Positions 7,572-15,046 of a stretch of DNA of 29,043 nucleotides are shown piece by piece. The notes below the pieces were generated by a model. That model was not told the origin of the DNA and did not search any database. It worked only from the letters and a program-made list of their open reading frames with translations. Positions within the stretch are counted from its first letter, which is position 1. Each line of letters begins with the position of its first letter. Origin of the DNA: Chloroflexota bacterium (GTDB lineage Bacteria; Chloroflexota; Anaerolineae; Promineifilales; Promineifilaceae); assembly GCA_020353135.1 (NCBI GenBank), contig CP070688.1, positions 3,462,252 through 3,491,294 of the forward strand. The letters run 5' to 3'. The position numbers were made by a program, and so were the translations under genes.

Positions 7572-8627
7572 ATGGTGGTAGGTCATCGCCATTGGAAATT
7601 GTTACTATTGCCCTTGTTGATCGTTTTTTCGCTGACCGCGTGCGAGAGACCGCTGGCGTCAAATGAAGATGATACCGTTGCTGCAGACGCTACCGCCACC
7701 GCTGAAGCTGAGACAGCCGAGAATGAGGGATCGATCAAGGACGAAGATGAGACCGAAGCTGATGGTCCGGCCGGCGGCGACGAAGAAGTCGAAGGCGAAA
7801 CGGCCGAGGAAGAAACTCAGCAAGAGTCAGTTAGCGAAGAAGCCAAATCCTCTGACCCTGATGTAGGCGTGGGAACACCAGAAACCGCCGCCGCCGATGC
7901 AGACCAGTCAGAAGAAACTGATCTGGCAGAAGAAGCTGATGAAACCGGAGACAGCGCGTCGGGCGAAATGACCGGCGAAAGCGCCGATTCAGAGACGACC
8001 GCCGACACGACAGCCGAGGAAGAAGCGGCCGAAGCGGCAACGGCCGAGGAAGCTTCTGCCGAGGATACAATGGCCGAAGATGAGGTCCAGACTGCGGCCG
8101 AGACGACCTCTACCCTGCCCGCGACACATACCGTGGCGCCCGGTGAGAACCTGTATCGTATCGGACTGAAGTATGGTATGTCATGGGTGACTCTGGCTGC
8201 CTACAACAATCTGCCCAATCCTAATTACATTCGCGTTGGACAGGTGCTGTATATCCCTGGCGGCGGTCAGCCGACGCCTGCTCCGCCAATTGCGCCGCCT
8301 GATACACCTAGCTATGTTGACTATGTCGTACAGCCTGGCGACACGCTGTACAGCATAGGTCAGAAGTTTGGGGTGAGTTGGGTTGAAATCGCCGAGGCCA
8401 ATGGCATCGTCAATCCTAACCTTATCTATGCCGGCCAAGTGCTGAAGATCCCGACCAGCCAACCGGAAACCCCGCCGGCAGTGACCCACACGGTGAGGCA
8501 AGGCGAGACTCTCTACAGGATCTCTCTTCAGTATGGGGTGCATTGGCTGGCCATCGCTCAGGCGAACCAGATCGCACCTCCGTACGTGATTTATCCAGGC
8601 CAGGTTCTCGTCATCCCGAGCGGATAA
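7572..8627 (+). CDS. Lipoprotein with acidic linker and three LysM domains
   Basis: 351 residues. The N-terminus is a lipoprotein signal peptide: basic start, hydrophobic core, lipobox SLTAC with lipidation Cys at C24. Residues ~30-182 are a low-complexity, strongly acidic linker rich in Ala, Glu, Thr and Asp, repeating short AEE/TAEE motifs. Three LysM domains follow at about 186-229, 250-294 and 305-349; each starts HTV or YVV-xxG(E/D)xLYxI and ends GQVLxIP. They are joined by Pro/Thr-rich linkers. LysM domains bind GlcNAc-containing polymers such as peptidoglycan. No catalytic domain is present, so this is a binding or scaffold protein, lipid-anchored outside the membrane, with a long flexible acidic arm. 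Threonine synthase starts 3 nt after its stop, so the two genes are probably cotranscribed. The repetitive linker explains the several spurious reading frames over it. Confidence 0.85.
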   Translation: MVVGHRHWKLLLLPLLIVFSLTACERPLASNEDDTVAADATATAEAETAENEGSIKDEDETEADGPAGGDEEVEGETAEEETQQESVSEEAKSSDPDVGVGTPETAAADADQSEETDLAEEADETGDSASGEMTGESADSETTADTTAEEEAAEAATAEEASAEDTMAEDEVQTAAETTSTLPATHTVAPGENLYRIGLKYGMSWVTLAAYNNLPNPNYIRVGQVLYIPGGGQPTPAPPIAPPDTPSYVDYVVQPGDTLYSIGQKFGVSWVEIAEANGIVNPNLIYAGQVLKIPTSQPETPPAVTHTVRQGETLYRISLQYGVHWLAIAQANQIAPPYVIYPGQVLVIPSG

Positions 8628-8630
8628 GTC

Positions 8631-9683
8631 ATGGTCTGGCCGGGTTTGATAGAGCATTATCGCCCATATCTCAATACAGCTGCGGGAGCCAGGACCATAA
8701 GCCTGAACGAGGGCAATACGCCATTGATCAGGGCCAATCGCCTGGCTGACCTGATGGCGCCGGGCGCTGGCATGCGTCTCTATTTCAAGTATGAGGGCCT
8801 TAACCCGACCGGGTCATTCAAGGATCGGGGGATGACGGCGGCTATTACTCAGGCCGTCCACGAAGGCGCAGACACCGTCATATGCGCCAGCACGGGCAAT
8901 ACGGCGGCAAGCGCAGCCGCCTACGCGGCACGCGCGGGAATACGCTGCCTGGTCCTGGTGCCTGAGGGTAAAATCGCCCTGGGCAAGTTGGCGGCGTCGC
9001 TTGCATATGGCGCGGAAGTCATTAGCATCGAGGGATCGTTTGACGATGGCCTTTCCATGGTACGCACTATTGTCAAGATCCGACCCATCGCACTGGTGAA
9101 TTCAATTAACCCCTGGCGGCTAGAAGGGCAGAAGACCGGCGCGTTTGAGATTTGTGACCAGCTAGGCGGTCAGGCCCCTGATTGGCATTGCCTTCCTGTC
9201 GGCAACGCGGGCAATATCAGCGCCGATTGGATGGGCTATGAACAATACGACATGGGCCGGCCGAGGCTATTGGGCGCTCAAGCGGCCGGTGCCGCGCCTA
9301 TTGTCTCTGGGCGCGCTGTAGAGAGGCCGGAGACGGTCGCCACCGCCATTCGCATCGGCAATCCGGCCAGGTGGCAGCAGGCACTGCAAGCGCTCGACGA
9401 ATCGGACGGGCTGATAACGGCCGTCGCCGATGAGGAGATTCTTACTAGCTGGCGCATGCTGGCCCGAGAAGAAGGACTATTCGTCGAACCGGCCTCGGCC
9501 GCTGGCTTAGCAGCCCTGAGACAGAAAATCGAAGCCGGCGAGGTAGATCCGGTTGGCAAGACAGTGGTGGTGGTTCTTACCGGGCATGGACTGAAAGATC
9601 CCGGAACGGCAGTCGCCCAGGCGGAAGAGCCGATTTCATTGCCGGCCGATCTGGAAGCCCTGGAAGCCTACCTGGACCGTTGA
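8631..9683 (+). CDS. thrC: Threonine synthase
   Basis: 350 residues, the size of the compact Bacillus-type enzyme. It converts O-phospho-L-homoserine to L-threonine with PLP, the last step of threonine synthesis. The PLP lysine is K64 in GLNPTGSFKDRGMT. ASTGNTAASAAAYAARAG contacts the substrate and cofactor ring, and the phosphate-binding glycine loop is PVGNAGN. The C-terminal EEGLFVEPASAAGLAAL block is typical. Start ATG lies 3 nt after the LysM gene's stop, with only a weak GAGCGG ahead, which suggests translational coupling. Homoserine dehydrogenase and homoserine kinase are not in the window. No regulatory threonine domain is present. Confidence 0.95.
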   Translation: MVWPGLIEHYRPYLNTAAGARTISLNEGNTPLIRANRLADLMAPGAGMRLYFKYEGLNPTGSFKDRGMTAAITQAVHEGADTVICASTGNTAASAAAYAARAGIRCLVLVPEGKIALGKLAASLAYGAEVISIEGSFDDGLSMVRTIVKIRPIALVNSINPWRLEGQKTGAFEICDQLGGQAPDWHCLPVGNAGNISADWMGYEQYDMGRPRLLGAQAAGAAPIVSGRAVERPETVATAIRIGNPARWQQALQALDESDGLITAVADEEILTSWRMLAREEGLFVEPASAAGLAALRQKIEAGEVDPVGKTVVVVLTGHGLKDPGTAVAQAEEPISLPADLEALEAYLDR

Positions 9684-9746
9684 AAGGGCCGACCGGCTTC
9701 TCCGTACTCGAGCGAATCCAGCCCACTGTACCTCGCCACAGGTTGG

Positions 9747-10547
9747 CTACGAATCAGCAGCGCTCAGGAATTCCTCTTGCAACCAACCATCAATCCCGGC
9801 CACGGTCGTAACCTCGCGCCATAATATTCCACCCTGATTGGCCCGGCCGGTTCGGATGATAACGATCTCGCCGTCCCGTACCAGAACCACATTTTGGCCA
9901 CCTGGAGAGCGCTTGAGCCAAAGAGTGCTGCCATTTGTACTGACCATCGCCGTCTCGTCTACGATTGTCGTTGGCGTCAGCGACGGCAGCGGTGTTTCGG
10001 TAGGCAGCGGCGTAGCTGTCTCTGTTGGACGAGAGGTCGGTTCAGCAGTTGCCTGATTGGTGGCGACTTCCAGCGTGGTGGTCAAGGGACGGACTTCTTC
10101 TGTTGTTTCCGTTGGCTCTAGCGGCGGGGATTCAGACGACGAATCCGGTTCGTCGTCTGCCGCTGGCGGTCCACTGAAGGCGCCGGTCTCTGGCGTTGCC
10201 GGTGTGGGCGATTCGCCTGGAGTCGGGCTAATCCCGGGGTCAGCCGATTCGCTCACCGTCGCGGTCGCCGCAGGGGAGACCACAGTTCCGGATTCCTGGT
10301 CAGCTATGGCTTCGGATTCTGGCGATGTGCCCAAAGGCACTCCGGCCAGAAAGAAGGCGACTGCCAGCAGCAGGAGAGCCAGTGCATAGCCGGTAAAGGC
10401 CCGAACTCGCAAATCGAGACGAGCGCCGCTAAGCCCAACCCGCCTTAGCAGCTGCGGCGATTGGCCAAGCCAGGCCAAGGTGGTGGCAATAAGGGCGCCT
10501 GCTACAGACAATCCCATGCCCCAGAGCGTCCACTCAGGGAATCCCAT
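9747..10547 (-). CDS. Membrane-anchored protein with Pro/Thr/Ser-rich linker and C-terminal bacterial SH3 domain
   Basis: 266 residues. Two predicted membrane helices (about 7-27 and 50-72) are joined by a basic loop (RRVGLSGARLDLRVR). A ~115-residue linker rich in Pro, Thr, Ser and Glu follows (about 75-190). The last ~65 residues look like a bacterial SH3 domain (STLWLKRSPGGQNVVLVRDG, GILWREVTTVAGIDGWLQEEFL), including the closing G-W-x-xxxFL motif. The domain should lie outside the membrane, where SH3b modules often bind cell-wall peptides. It shares a design with the nearby LysM lipoprotein: anchor, disordered linker, wall-binding module. Its ATG has no Shine-Dalgarno sequence but a TATAAT only 6 nt upstream, so it may be translated from a leaderless mRNA. 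It converges with threonine synthase across 63 nt. Confidence 0.7.
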   Translation of the reverse strand: MGFPEWTLWGMGLSVAGALIATTLAWLGQSPQLLRRVGLSGARLDLRVRAFTGYALALLLLAVAFFLAGVPLGTSPESEAIADQESGTVVSPAATATVSESADPGISPTPGESPTPATPETGAFSGPPAADDEPDSSSESPPLEPTETTEEVRPLTTTLEVATNQATAEPTSRPTETATPLPTETPLPSLTPTTIVDETAMVSTNGSTLWLKRSPGGQNVVLVRDGEIVIIRTGRANQGGILWREVTTVAGIDGWLQEEFLSAADS

Positions 10548-10553
10548 GCGGCC

Positions 10554-10559
10554 ATTATA
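10554..10559 (-). promoter_or_regulatory. -10 element giving a probable leaderless mRNA (SH3 protein)
   Basis: TATAAT on the minus strand ends 6 nt before the ATG at 10547. Transcription would start at or within a base or two of the start codon. No -35 consensus is evident. Confidence 0.5.
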
Positions 10560-10584
10560 ACTGTTTTGCTACCCGGGCGATACA

Positions 10585-10664
10585 TTTAGTCACCCGGCGT
10601 TCAGGCGTCAAACGTTCAGACGTCAAACGCTTTGACGCCAGTCATGAGATGCCGGGCGACTAAA
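10585..10664. repeat. Nested inverted repeat with internal 15-bp tandem repeat
   Basis: Outer arms TTTAGTCACCCGGC (10585-10598) and GCCGGGCGACTAAA (10651-10664) pair at 13 of 14 positions. Inside, GGCGTCAAA (10604-10612) and TTTGACGCC (10631-10639) form a second perfect 9-bp stem. The unit CGTTCA-G/A-GCGTCAAA-like occurs twice in tandem: 10598-10612 and 10613-10627, differing at one base. The whole 80-bp structure lies between divergently transcribed genes, so it is not a simple shared terminator. It could be a small mobile palindromic element (REP/MITE-like) or a regulatory cruciform. Copies elsewhere in the genome cannot be seen from here. Confidence 0.8.
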
Positions 10665-10730
10665 GAACCGAGCCAAAATTGGCTAGCGCGAATGATCGAC
10701 TTGCATGCGCCCTGGTCGACTGTGCTTCGG

Positions 10731-10750
10731 TAACCGGTTAACGGTATAAT
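10731..10750 (+). promoter_or_regulatory. Candidate lpdA promoter with palindrome
   Basis: A perfect TATAAT (10745-10750) is preceded by the 10-bp palindrome TAACCGGTTA (10731-10740). The -35 position holds only weak matches. The palindrome sits where an activator or repressor dimer could act on this -10. The leader to the lpdA ATG would be about 80 nt. Confidence 0.5.
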
Positions 10751-10822
10751 CGCCGCGTAAGGAACTGCCTCGGAAAGGCCGGTCATTTGCGGAGCGCGCG
10801 CTCCAGAAACGTGAAAGCGATC

Positions 10823-10830
10823 AAGGGAGG
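10823..10830 (+). promoter_or_regulatory. Ribosome binding site deciding the lpdA start
   Basis: AAGGGAGG ends 7 nt before the ATG at 10838. A nearer ATG (10834) is out of frame, and the longest in-frame start (10787) would place this motif inside the coding region. Confidence 0.8.
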
Positions 10831-10837
10831 ATCATGG

Positions 10838-12235
10838 ATGGCGAATGATTACAGTGTGGCGGTGCTTGGAGCCGGACCGGGTGGATACGTGGCCGCTATC
10901 CGGGCGGCGCAACTGGGACTGAAAGTGGCGATAGTGGAGAAGGAAGCCTTGGGCGGTGTGTGCCTCAATATTGGTTGCATCCCGTCGAAGGCGCTCCTCA
11001 AGAATGCCGAGGTCGCCTATACACTCCAGCGTCGAGCAAAGGAGTTCGGTTTCAAGTTTGACAACCTGGAGCTGGACTATGGGGTTGCCTTCAAACGAAG
11101 CCGTCAGGTTTCGCAGCGACTTGTCAAGGGCGTTGGATTCTTGATGCGCAAGCACAAGATCGACGTATTTGAAGGAACGGGCGAGATAACGAGCGCCAAT
11201 TCACTGAACGTACAACTCAACGAAGGTGAAGCGAAGACGATTACGGCCGACAATCTCATTATTGCCACCGGCGCCAGGCCCCGATCAATACCCGGCGTCG
11301 AAATCGACGGCAAAACGATCATAACCTATTTTGAGGCGATTATGGCCGATAACTTGCCTGAGCGGGCCGTGATTGTAGGTGGGGGACCAATCGGCATGGA
11401 ATTCGCCTATGTCTGGGCCAATTACGGGGTCGACGTGACGATCGTGGAGATGCTTTCCCATCTCCTTCCAAACGAAGATCCAGAAGTAAGCGAGGTGCTT
11501 GAGAAAGCCTACAAGAAGCTGGGCATCAAGTATCACGCCGGCGTAACTGTCCAGGGGATCGACCTGGCTGACGAAGGAGCCCAAGTTTCTCTAGCGGGCG
11601 GCGAAACGCTGGAAGCGGATCAAGTTTTGATGGCCATTGGATTCCGGTCCAATGTGGAAGGAATAGGGTTGGAGACCGCTGGCGTAATGCTAGGCGAACA
11701 TGGCACCATAGACGTGGATAACGAGATGAGAACGAATGTGCCCAACATCTACGCCATCGGCGATGTGGTGGCTCCGGAAGGGATCATGCTGGCGCACGTG
11801 GGCTCAGCCATGGGAATCGTCGCGGCCGAAAGCATTGCCGGTCATGAGACTTCGGCGCTTAACTATCGCATGCTGCCTCGCTGCACCTACTGCATACCAC
11901 AAGTGGCCAGCTTCGGTCTGACCGAAGCGCAGGCGAAGGATGCTGGATATGACGTGAATGTCGGCCGCTTTCCATTTCAGCCAAATGGCAAGGCGCTGGG
12001 CATGGGCGAGCGAGAAGGATTCGTCAAGATCGTCGCCGACGCGCGTTATGGTGAGCTTTTGGGCGCCAGCCTGGTGGGACCTGAAGTCACCGAGCTTCTG
12101 CCAGAGCTAACGCTGGCCTACAGTGCAGAGCTAACGGCCGAGGAGATCGCTCGCAACGTCCACGCACATCCGACTCTTAGCGAAGCACTGATGGAAGCGG
12201 CTCACGGCGTCGAGGGTGAGCCGATTCACCTCTAG
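10838..12235 (+). CDS. lpdA: Dihydrolipoyl dehydrogenase (E3)
   Basis: 465 residues, the normal length. The enzyme reoxidises dihydrolipoyl groups of 2-oxoacid dehydrogenase complexes or the glycine cleavage system, using FAD and NAD+. Visible motifs: N-terminal FAD-binding GAGPGG (11-16); redox-active disulfide C42/C47 in GGVCLNIGCIPSKALL; second dinucleotide-binding fold VIVGGGPIGMEFA; FAD-contact block NIYAIGDV; catalytic His-Glu pair in HAHPTLSEA (H444, E449) from the partner subunit. The start at 10838 is set by a strong ribosome site. No E1, E2 or lipoylation gene is adjacent, so this is probably a shared, separately transcribed E3. It is preceded by its own promoter candidate in the divergent intergenic region. 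Confidence 0.95.
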   Translation: MANDYSVAVLGAGPGGYVAAIRAAQLGLKVAIVEKEALGGVCLNIGCIPSKALLKNAEVAYTLQRRAKEFGFKFDNLELDYGVAFKRSRQVSQRLVKGVGFLMRKHKIDVFEGTGEITSANSLNVQLNEGEAKTITADNLIIATGARPRSIPGVEIDGKTIITYFEAIMADNLPERAVIVGGGPIGMEFAYVWANYGVDVTIVEMLSHLLPNEDPEVSEVLEKAYKKLGIKYHAGVTVQGIDLADEGAQVSLAGGETLEADQVLMAIGFRSNVEGIGLETAGVMLGEHGTIDVDNEMRTNVPNIYAIGDVVAPEGIMLAHVGSAMGIVAAESIAGHETSALNYRMLPRCTYCIPQVASFGLTEAQAKDAGYDVNVGRFPFQPNGKALGMGEREGFVKIVADARYGELLGASLVGPEVTELLPELTLAYSAELTAEEIARNVHAHPTLSEALMEAAHGVEGEPIHL

Positions 12236-12274
12236 CGCTGGTCAAGAAGCGCCGGACTCAAATCAGGAGGAAAC

Positions 12275-12294
12275 AAAAAAGCCGCGACAGCGGC
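12275..12294 (-). terminator. Intrinsic terminator of tRNA-Val
   Basis: On the minus strand GCCGC-TGTC-GCGGC forms a compact 5-bp GC stem followed directly by TTTTTTG. It starts 11 nt beyond the 3' end of the tRNA. This is a textbook factor-independent terminator, although the stem is short. On the plus strand it has no T-run and so would not serve lpdA. Confidence 0.8.
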
Positions 12295-12305
12295 CTCGGA
12301 AGAAG

Positions 12306-12379
<74 letters not shown>

Positions 12380-12391
12380 TAGTTCGCTGGC

Positions 12392-12420
12392 ATTATAGCT
12401 ATGCACAAGAGTGTTGTCAA
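12392..12420 (-). promoter_or_regulatory. Full-consensus promoter of tRNA-Val
   Basis: On the minus strand TTGACA (12415-12420) and TATAAT (12392-12397) are separated by exactly 17 nt, a perfect match to the sigma-70/sigma-A consensus. The tRNA 5' end follows 12 nt after the -10. Only 53 bp separate the tRNA from the divergent SPFH gene, so the two transcription starts must share or compete for this region. Confidence 0.9.
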
Positions 12421-12432
12421 AGCAATTCTACC

Positions 12433-13686
12433 ATGACCCGAAGAAGGCGAGCGCGTCGCAGACAGAAGCGCGCTGAAAGACGCAAGTGGCTTGTCGAAGC
12501 ACTGTTCTATGTCTCGTGGCTACTGCTTATGGGCATCGGCTATGTGCTGGTCGATTCGCAGGGCGTGCGTTTTCAGTGGGCCGGCAGCTATCTTTGGGGA
12601 ATGGCGTTTCTATTTGGCTTTGTTATCTTTCTGCTCTATCTGCTTCAATTTGTGCTGCCGCTCGTATGGTACCGAAGCCTGCGTGAAGGCGCAACGCTCA
12701 TCTTTGGACCAACTTTCCCGTTCCTGAGCAAGATTGTGCGCAGAATTACGCGCCGGCCGAGAGACAGCGTAGATCCTGAAAAGCTACCGTCAGGTCTTCC
12801 GGCCAGTTTTGCGCGCCACAGGGCAGGTATCTTGGACAGCTTTCAAGTCCTGGCCCTGACCAAAGGGCCAAAGTTCAAGCGGCCGGCCGGTCCAGGCTAT
12901 GTCCGGCTTGACAGGGGTGAGGTGGCAACCCAGCTCGTCGATCTGCGGTTTCAAACCCGCAATGCGCCAGTAAAGGCAATGACGCGAGATGGCATCCCTA
13001 TCGAAACCAGCGTCACGGTGAACTTTCAGGTTAACATGGAAGAGTCACCGTTCGATCCCAACCGGTCGTATCCTTACATACCCGAGGCTATCTTCGGGGT
13101 CAACTACTTGAATAACTATCGAACCGAAGATGGCATCTTGGCCTGGAGCGAGACGATTACTTGGAAGGCGGCCAGCATTCTGGTGGGAGAGTTAGCCCAA
13201 TACTCACTGGATCAATTGTATCGGCCTGATCAGGTTAGCTTCTCGCCTCGCAAGCGGATTACAGGACGAATGACCCAGAAGCTTAGAGGCGAGTTCCAGC
13301 GACAAGGGGTAAACATTTTTGAAGCGAGCGTCGGCCGCTTGTCGGTGCCAGAAGAAGTCGTCCAGCAGCTAATTAGCAACTGGCAAACCGAATGGCAGCG
13401 GAAGATTAATGAAGTTGAAGCTGCAACCGAGAACGCAGCATTGCGGCGCAAACGCGAGGCTCAGGCGCGAGCTGAGATTGAGATCATCGTCGGCCTTACC
13501 GAGAGCATCCAGGCCATGCAGGCCAACAAGGATATTCATCTCAAGGATGTGATTACAATTCGTCTGCTTGAAGCGATGAAAGAGGCGGCCGACGACGATG
13601 ACGTGAAGGCCATGGTGCCAAGCCAGGCGCTGGCCACCATGAATGATTTGCTGTCCTGGCTGCATAAATGGGACGGGGGCTCATGA
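12433..13686 (+). CDS. SPFH/band-7 domain membrane protein A
   Basis: 417 residues. A very basic N-terminus (about 12 Arg/Lys in the first 18) is followed by two membrane helices (about 22-40 and 54-80) and a basic linker. An SPFH/band-7 (prohibitin-like) domain spans about 150-310, with the characteristic VDLRFQTRNAPVKAMTRDGI and ETSVTVNFQV strands. A charged helix rich in Glu, Ala and Arg (about 310-352) suggests a coiled coil. SPFH proteins form oligomeric rings or cages in membrane microdomains and often organise proteases or other enzymes. Two N-terminal helices differ from the single one in HflK, HflC and flotillins. The stop overlaps the next gene's start by ATGA, and that gene encodes a second, different SPFH protein, so the two probably form a hetero-oligomer. 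No Shine-Dalgarno precedes this ATG. Family-level call is firm; function unknown. Confidence 0.8.
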   Translation: MTRRRRARRRQKRAERRKWLVEALFYVSWLLLMGIGYVLVDSQGVRFQWAGSYLWGMAFLFGFVIFLLYLLQFVLPLVWYRSLREGATLIFGPTFPFLSKIVRRITRRPRDSVDPEKLPSGLPASFARHRAGILDSFQVLALTKGPKFKRPAGPGYVRLDRGEVATQLVDLRFQTRNAPVKAMTRDGIPIETSVTVNFQVNMEESPFDPNRSYPYIPEAIFGVNYLNNYRTEDGILAWSETITWKAASILVGELAQYSLDQLYRPDQVSFSPRKRITGRMTQKLRGEFQRQGVNIFEASVGRLSVPEEVVQQLISNWQTEWQRKINEVEAATENAALRRKREAQARAEIEIIVGLTESIQAMQANKDIHLKDVITIRLLEAMKEAADDDDVKAMVPSQALATMNDLLSWLHKWDGGS

Positions 13687-15029
13687 TACGCCAGTGGTTA
13701 GATAGGAAGCTCCGTATTGTTCTCAGGCCTGAGAGAGTAGTTACCTGGCTGACATTGTTCTGGTTGCTTCTTCTCTACTGGATCTATATCCGAACGTTTG
13801 AACGCATTGACTACTTCTCGATGCCGCCAGACCGGTGGTTATCGGTGGAGGACAGGTACCCCCTGCTTGACTTGATTGAACCGGTCGTGCTAATCGCGCT
13901 CGAGTTTATCTCACCCAGAGTCCTACGCCATTTCATTCCTGTCCTGATAGGTGCGCTATTGGCTCACTTAGCCGTCCAGCGATTCTTGGTATCGTTTTAT
14001 GATCTGCCTGATCTGACGTGCGCTCGAAAGCTACTAAGTCGGCTAAGAGCCTGGCGCCTACCGAAAAAACCTCTAGTCAGGTTGGACGCAGACAACTTCA
14101 AACGCAAGCGTCGTGAAGATCCGTTGCTCAGGGTGGGCGGCCCGTTGAAGGTGAACGTTGAGCGCGGGAGCGTCATCTTGACGGAGATAAATGGCCGCCG
14201 CGCGCGCGTTCTAGGCCCAGGCATTTGCCATCTGGCACGATTTGAGCGCCCTTTCACTATCATAGATTTGCGTCCGCAGGACCGTCACAAGGACGAGGCC
14301 AGGATGATGACTCGCGACGGTATTGAGATCACGGCATCCGTGGGCGTCACGTTTCACATTGAGTCTGTCGACCAGTCACCCAGTCACGAAGTGCCGTTTC
14401 CGTTTGATGAGGAGGCGGCGCGCAAAGCGGCTTACGCCCTGGCGATTACCGGCGATGGTAAGGTGATTGACTGGAAGGACCTCAGCCTTATCGTCACCCA
14501 GAGTCAATTGGTAAAGATCGTGGGCGAATCATGGCTGGACGATCTGGCACATCCAACGCAGGCGGGTGTTCAACCACATCCTAGCCGGAATAGAGAGATG
14601 AGAAGAGCCGCTCGGGCAATAATGCAGGAACGGGGTGTGACGATCACTGACACACGACTTGGTCGCCTGGAACTGCCTGACGAAATCCAGGACAAATACC
14701 TTGAGTTTTGGCGGGTCTACTGGGAGAAAAAGCGACGACTAGAGGAGGCCGAAGGCGAGGCAGCCGTAATTGAGGACACGGAAGTAGCCCGTGCCCGGGC
14801 CAACGCCTTGATGTTTTTGGCGATTCTGGAGGGGCTACAGCGGGCCAAGACGATGGATGGTGACGCATCTTCTACAAGGATCGTGGCCCTTCGTCTAATA
14901 GAGGCTTTGCAGGCAATGGCTCGCCGTTCGCAAGAGCAGTCACCCGTACCTGAGCATCTCTTGAGAACCTTGCGCAAGCTACAAAGGCAATTATTGGAAG
15001 ATGGCCAGGAAGATGAGCCGGCACAATAA
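13683..15029 (+). CDS. SPFH/band-7 domain membrane protein B
   Basis: 448 residues from the ATG that overlaps the preceding TGA (ATGA). An ATG 15 nt upstream is also in frame, but the overlap start has a G-rich ribosome site and is the classical coupling arrangement. Hydrophobic helices lie at about 20-38 and in the 63-105 region, which may hold one long or two short segments. A band-7 domain covers about 152-345: VLGPGICHL matches the conserved GPG turn, and IIDLRPQDRHKDEARMMTRD then ITASVGVTFHI follow. A helical, Glu/Arg-rich tail (345-375) and an Ala/Leu-rich helix follow. It has the same architecture as protein A but is well diverged from it, as HflK is from HflC. It is likely the obligate partner of protein A. 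Confidence 0.75.
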   Translation: MIRQWLDRKLRIVLRPERVVTWLTLFWLLLLYWIYIRTFERIDYFSMPPDRWLSVEDRYPLLDLIEPVVLIALEFISPRVLRHFIPVLIGALLAHLAVQRFLVSFYDLPDLTCARKLLSRLRAWRLPKKPLVRLDADNFKRKRREDPLLRVGGPLKVNVERGSVILTEINGRRARVLGPGICHLARFERPFTIIDLRPQDRHKDEARMMTRDGIEITASVGVTFHIESVDQSPSHEVPFPFDEEAARKAAYALAITGDGKVIDWKDLSLIVTQSQLVKIVGESWLDDLAHPTQAGVQPHPSRNREMRRAARAIMQERGVTITDTRLGRLELPDEIQDKYLEFWRVYWEKKRRLEEAEGEAAVIEDTEVARARANALMFLAILEGLQRAKTMDGDASSTRIVALRLIEALQAMARRSQEQSPVPEHLLRTLRKLQRQLLEDGQEDEPAQ

Positions 15030-15046
15030 TCCACTGCAAGGCGAGT

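Noticed and set aside
10585..10664. Reading the tandem and inverted repeats as a CRISPR array
   Set aside because: Repeat units are 15 bp, contiguous and lack spacers. No cas gene is present.
12433..15029. Calling the SPFH pair hflK and hflC
   Set aside because: Each has an N-terminal region with two hydrophobic segments and a divergent band-7 domain, and no FtsH or HflX context is present. The similarity is architectural only.
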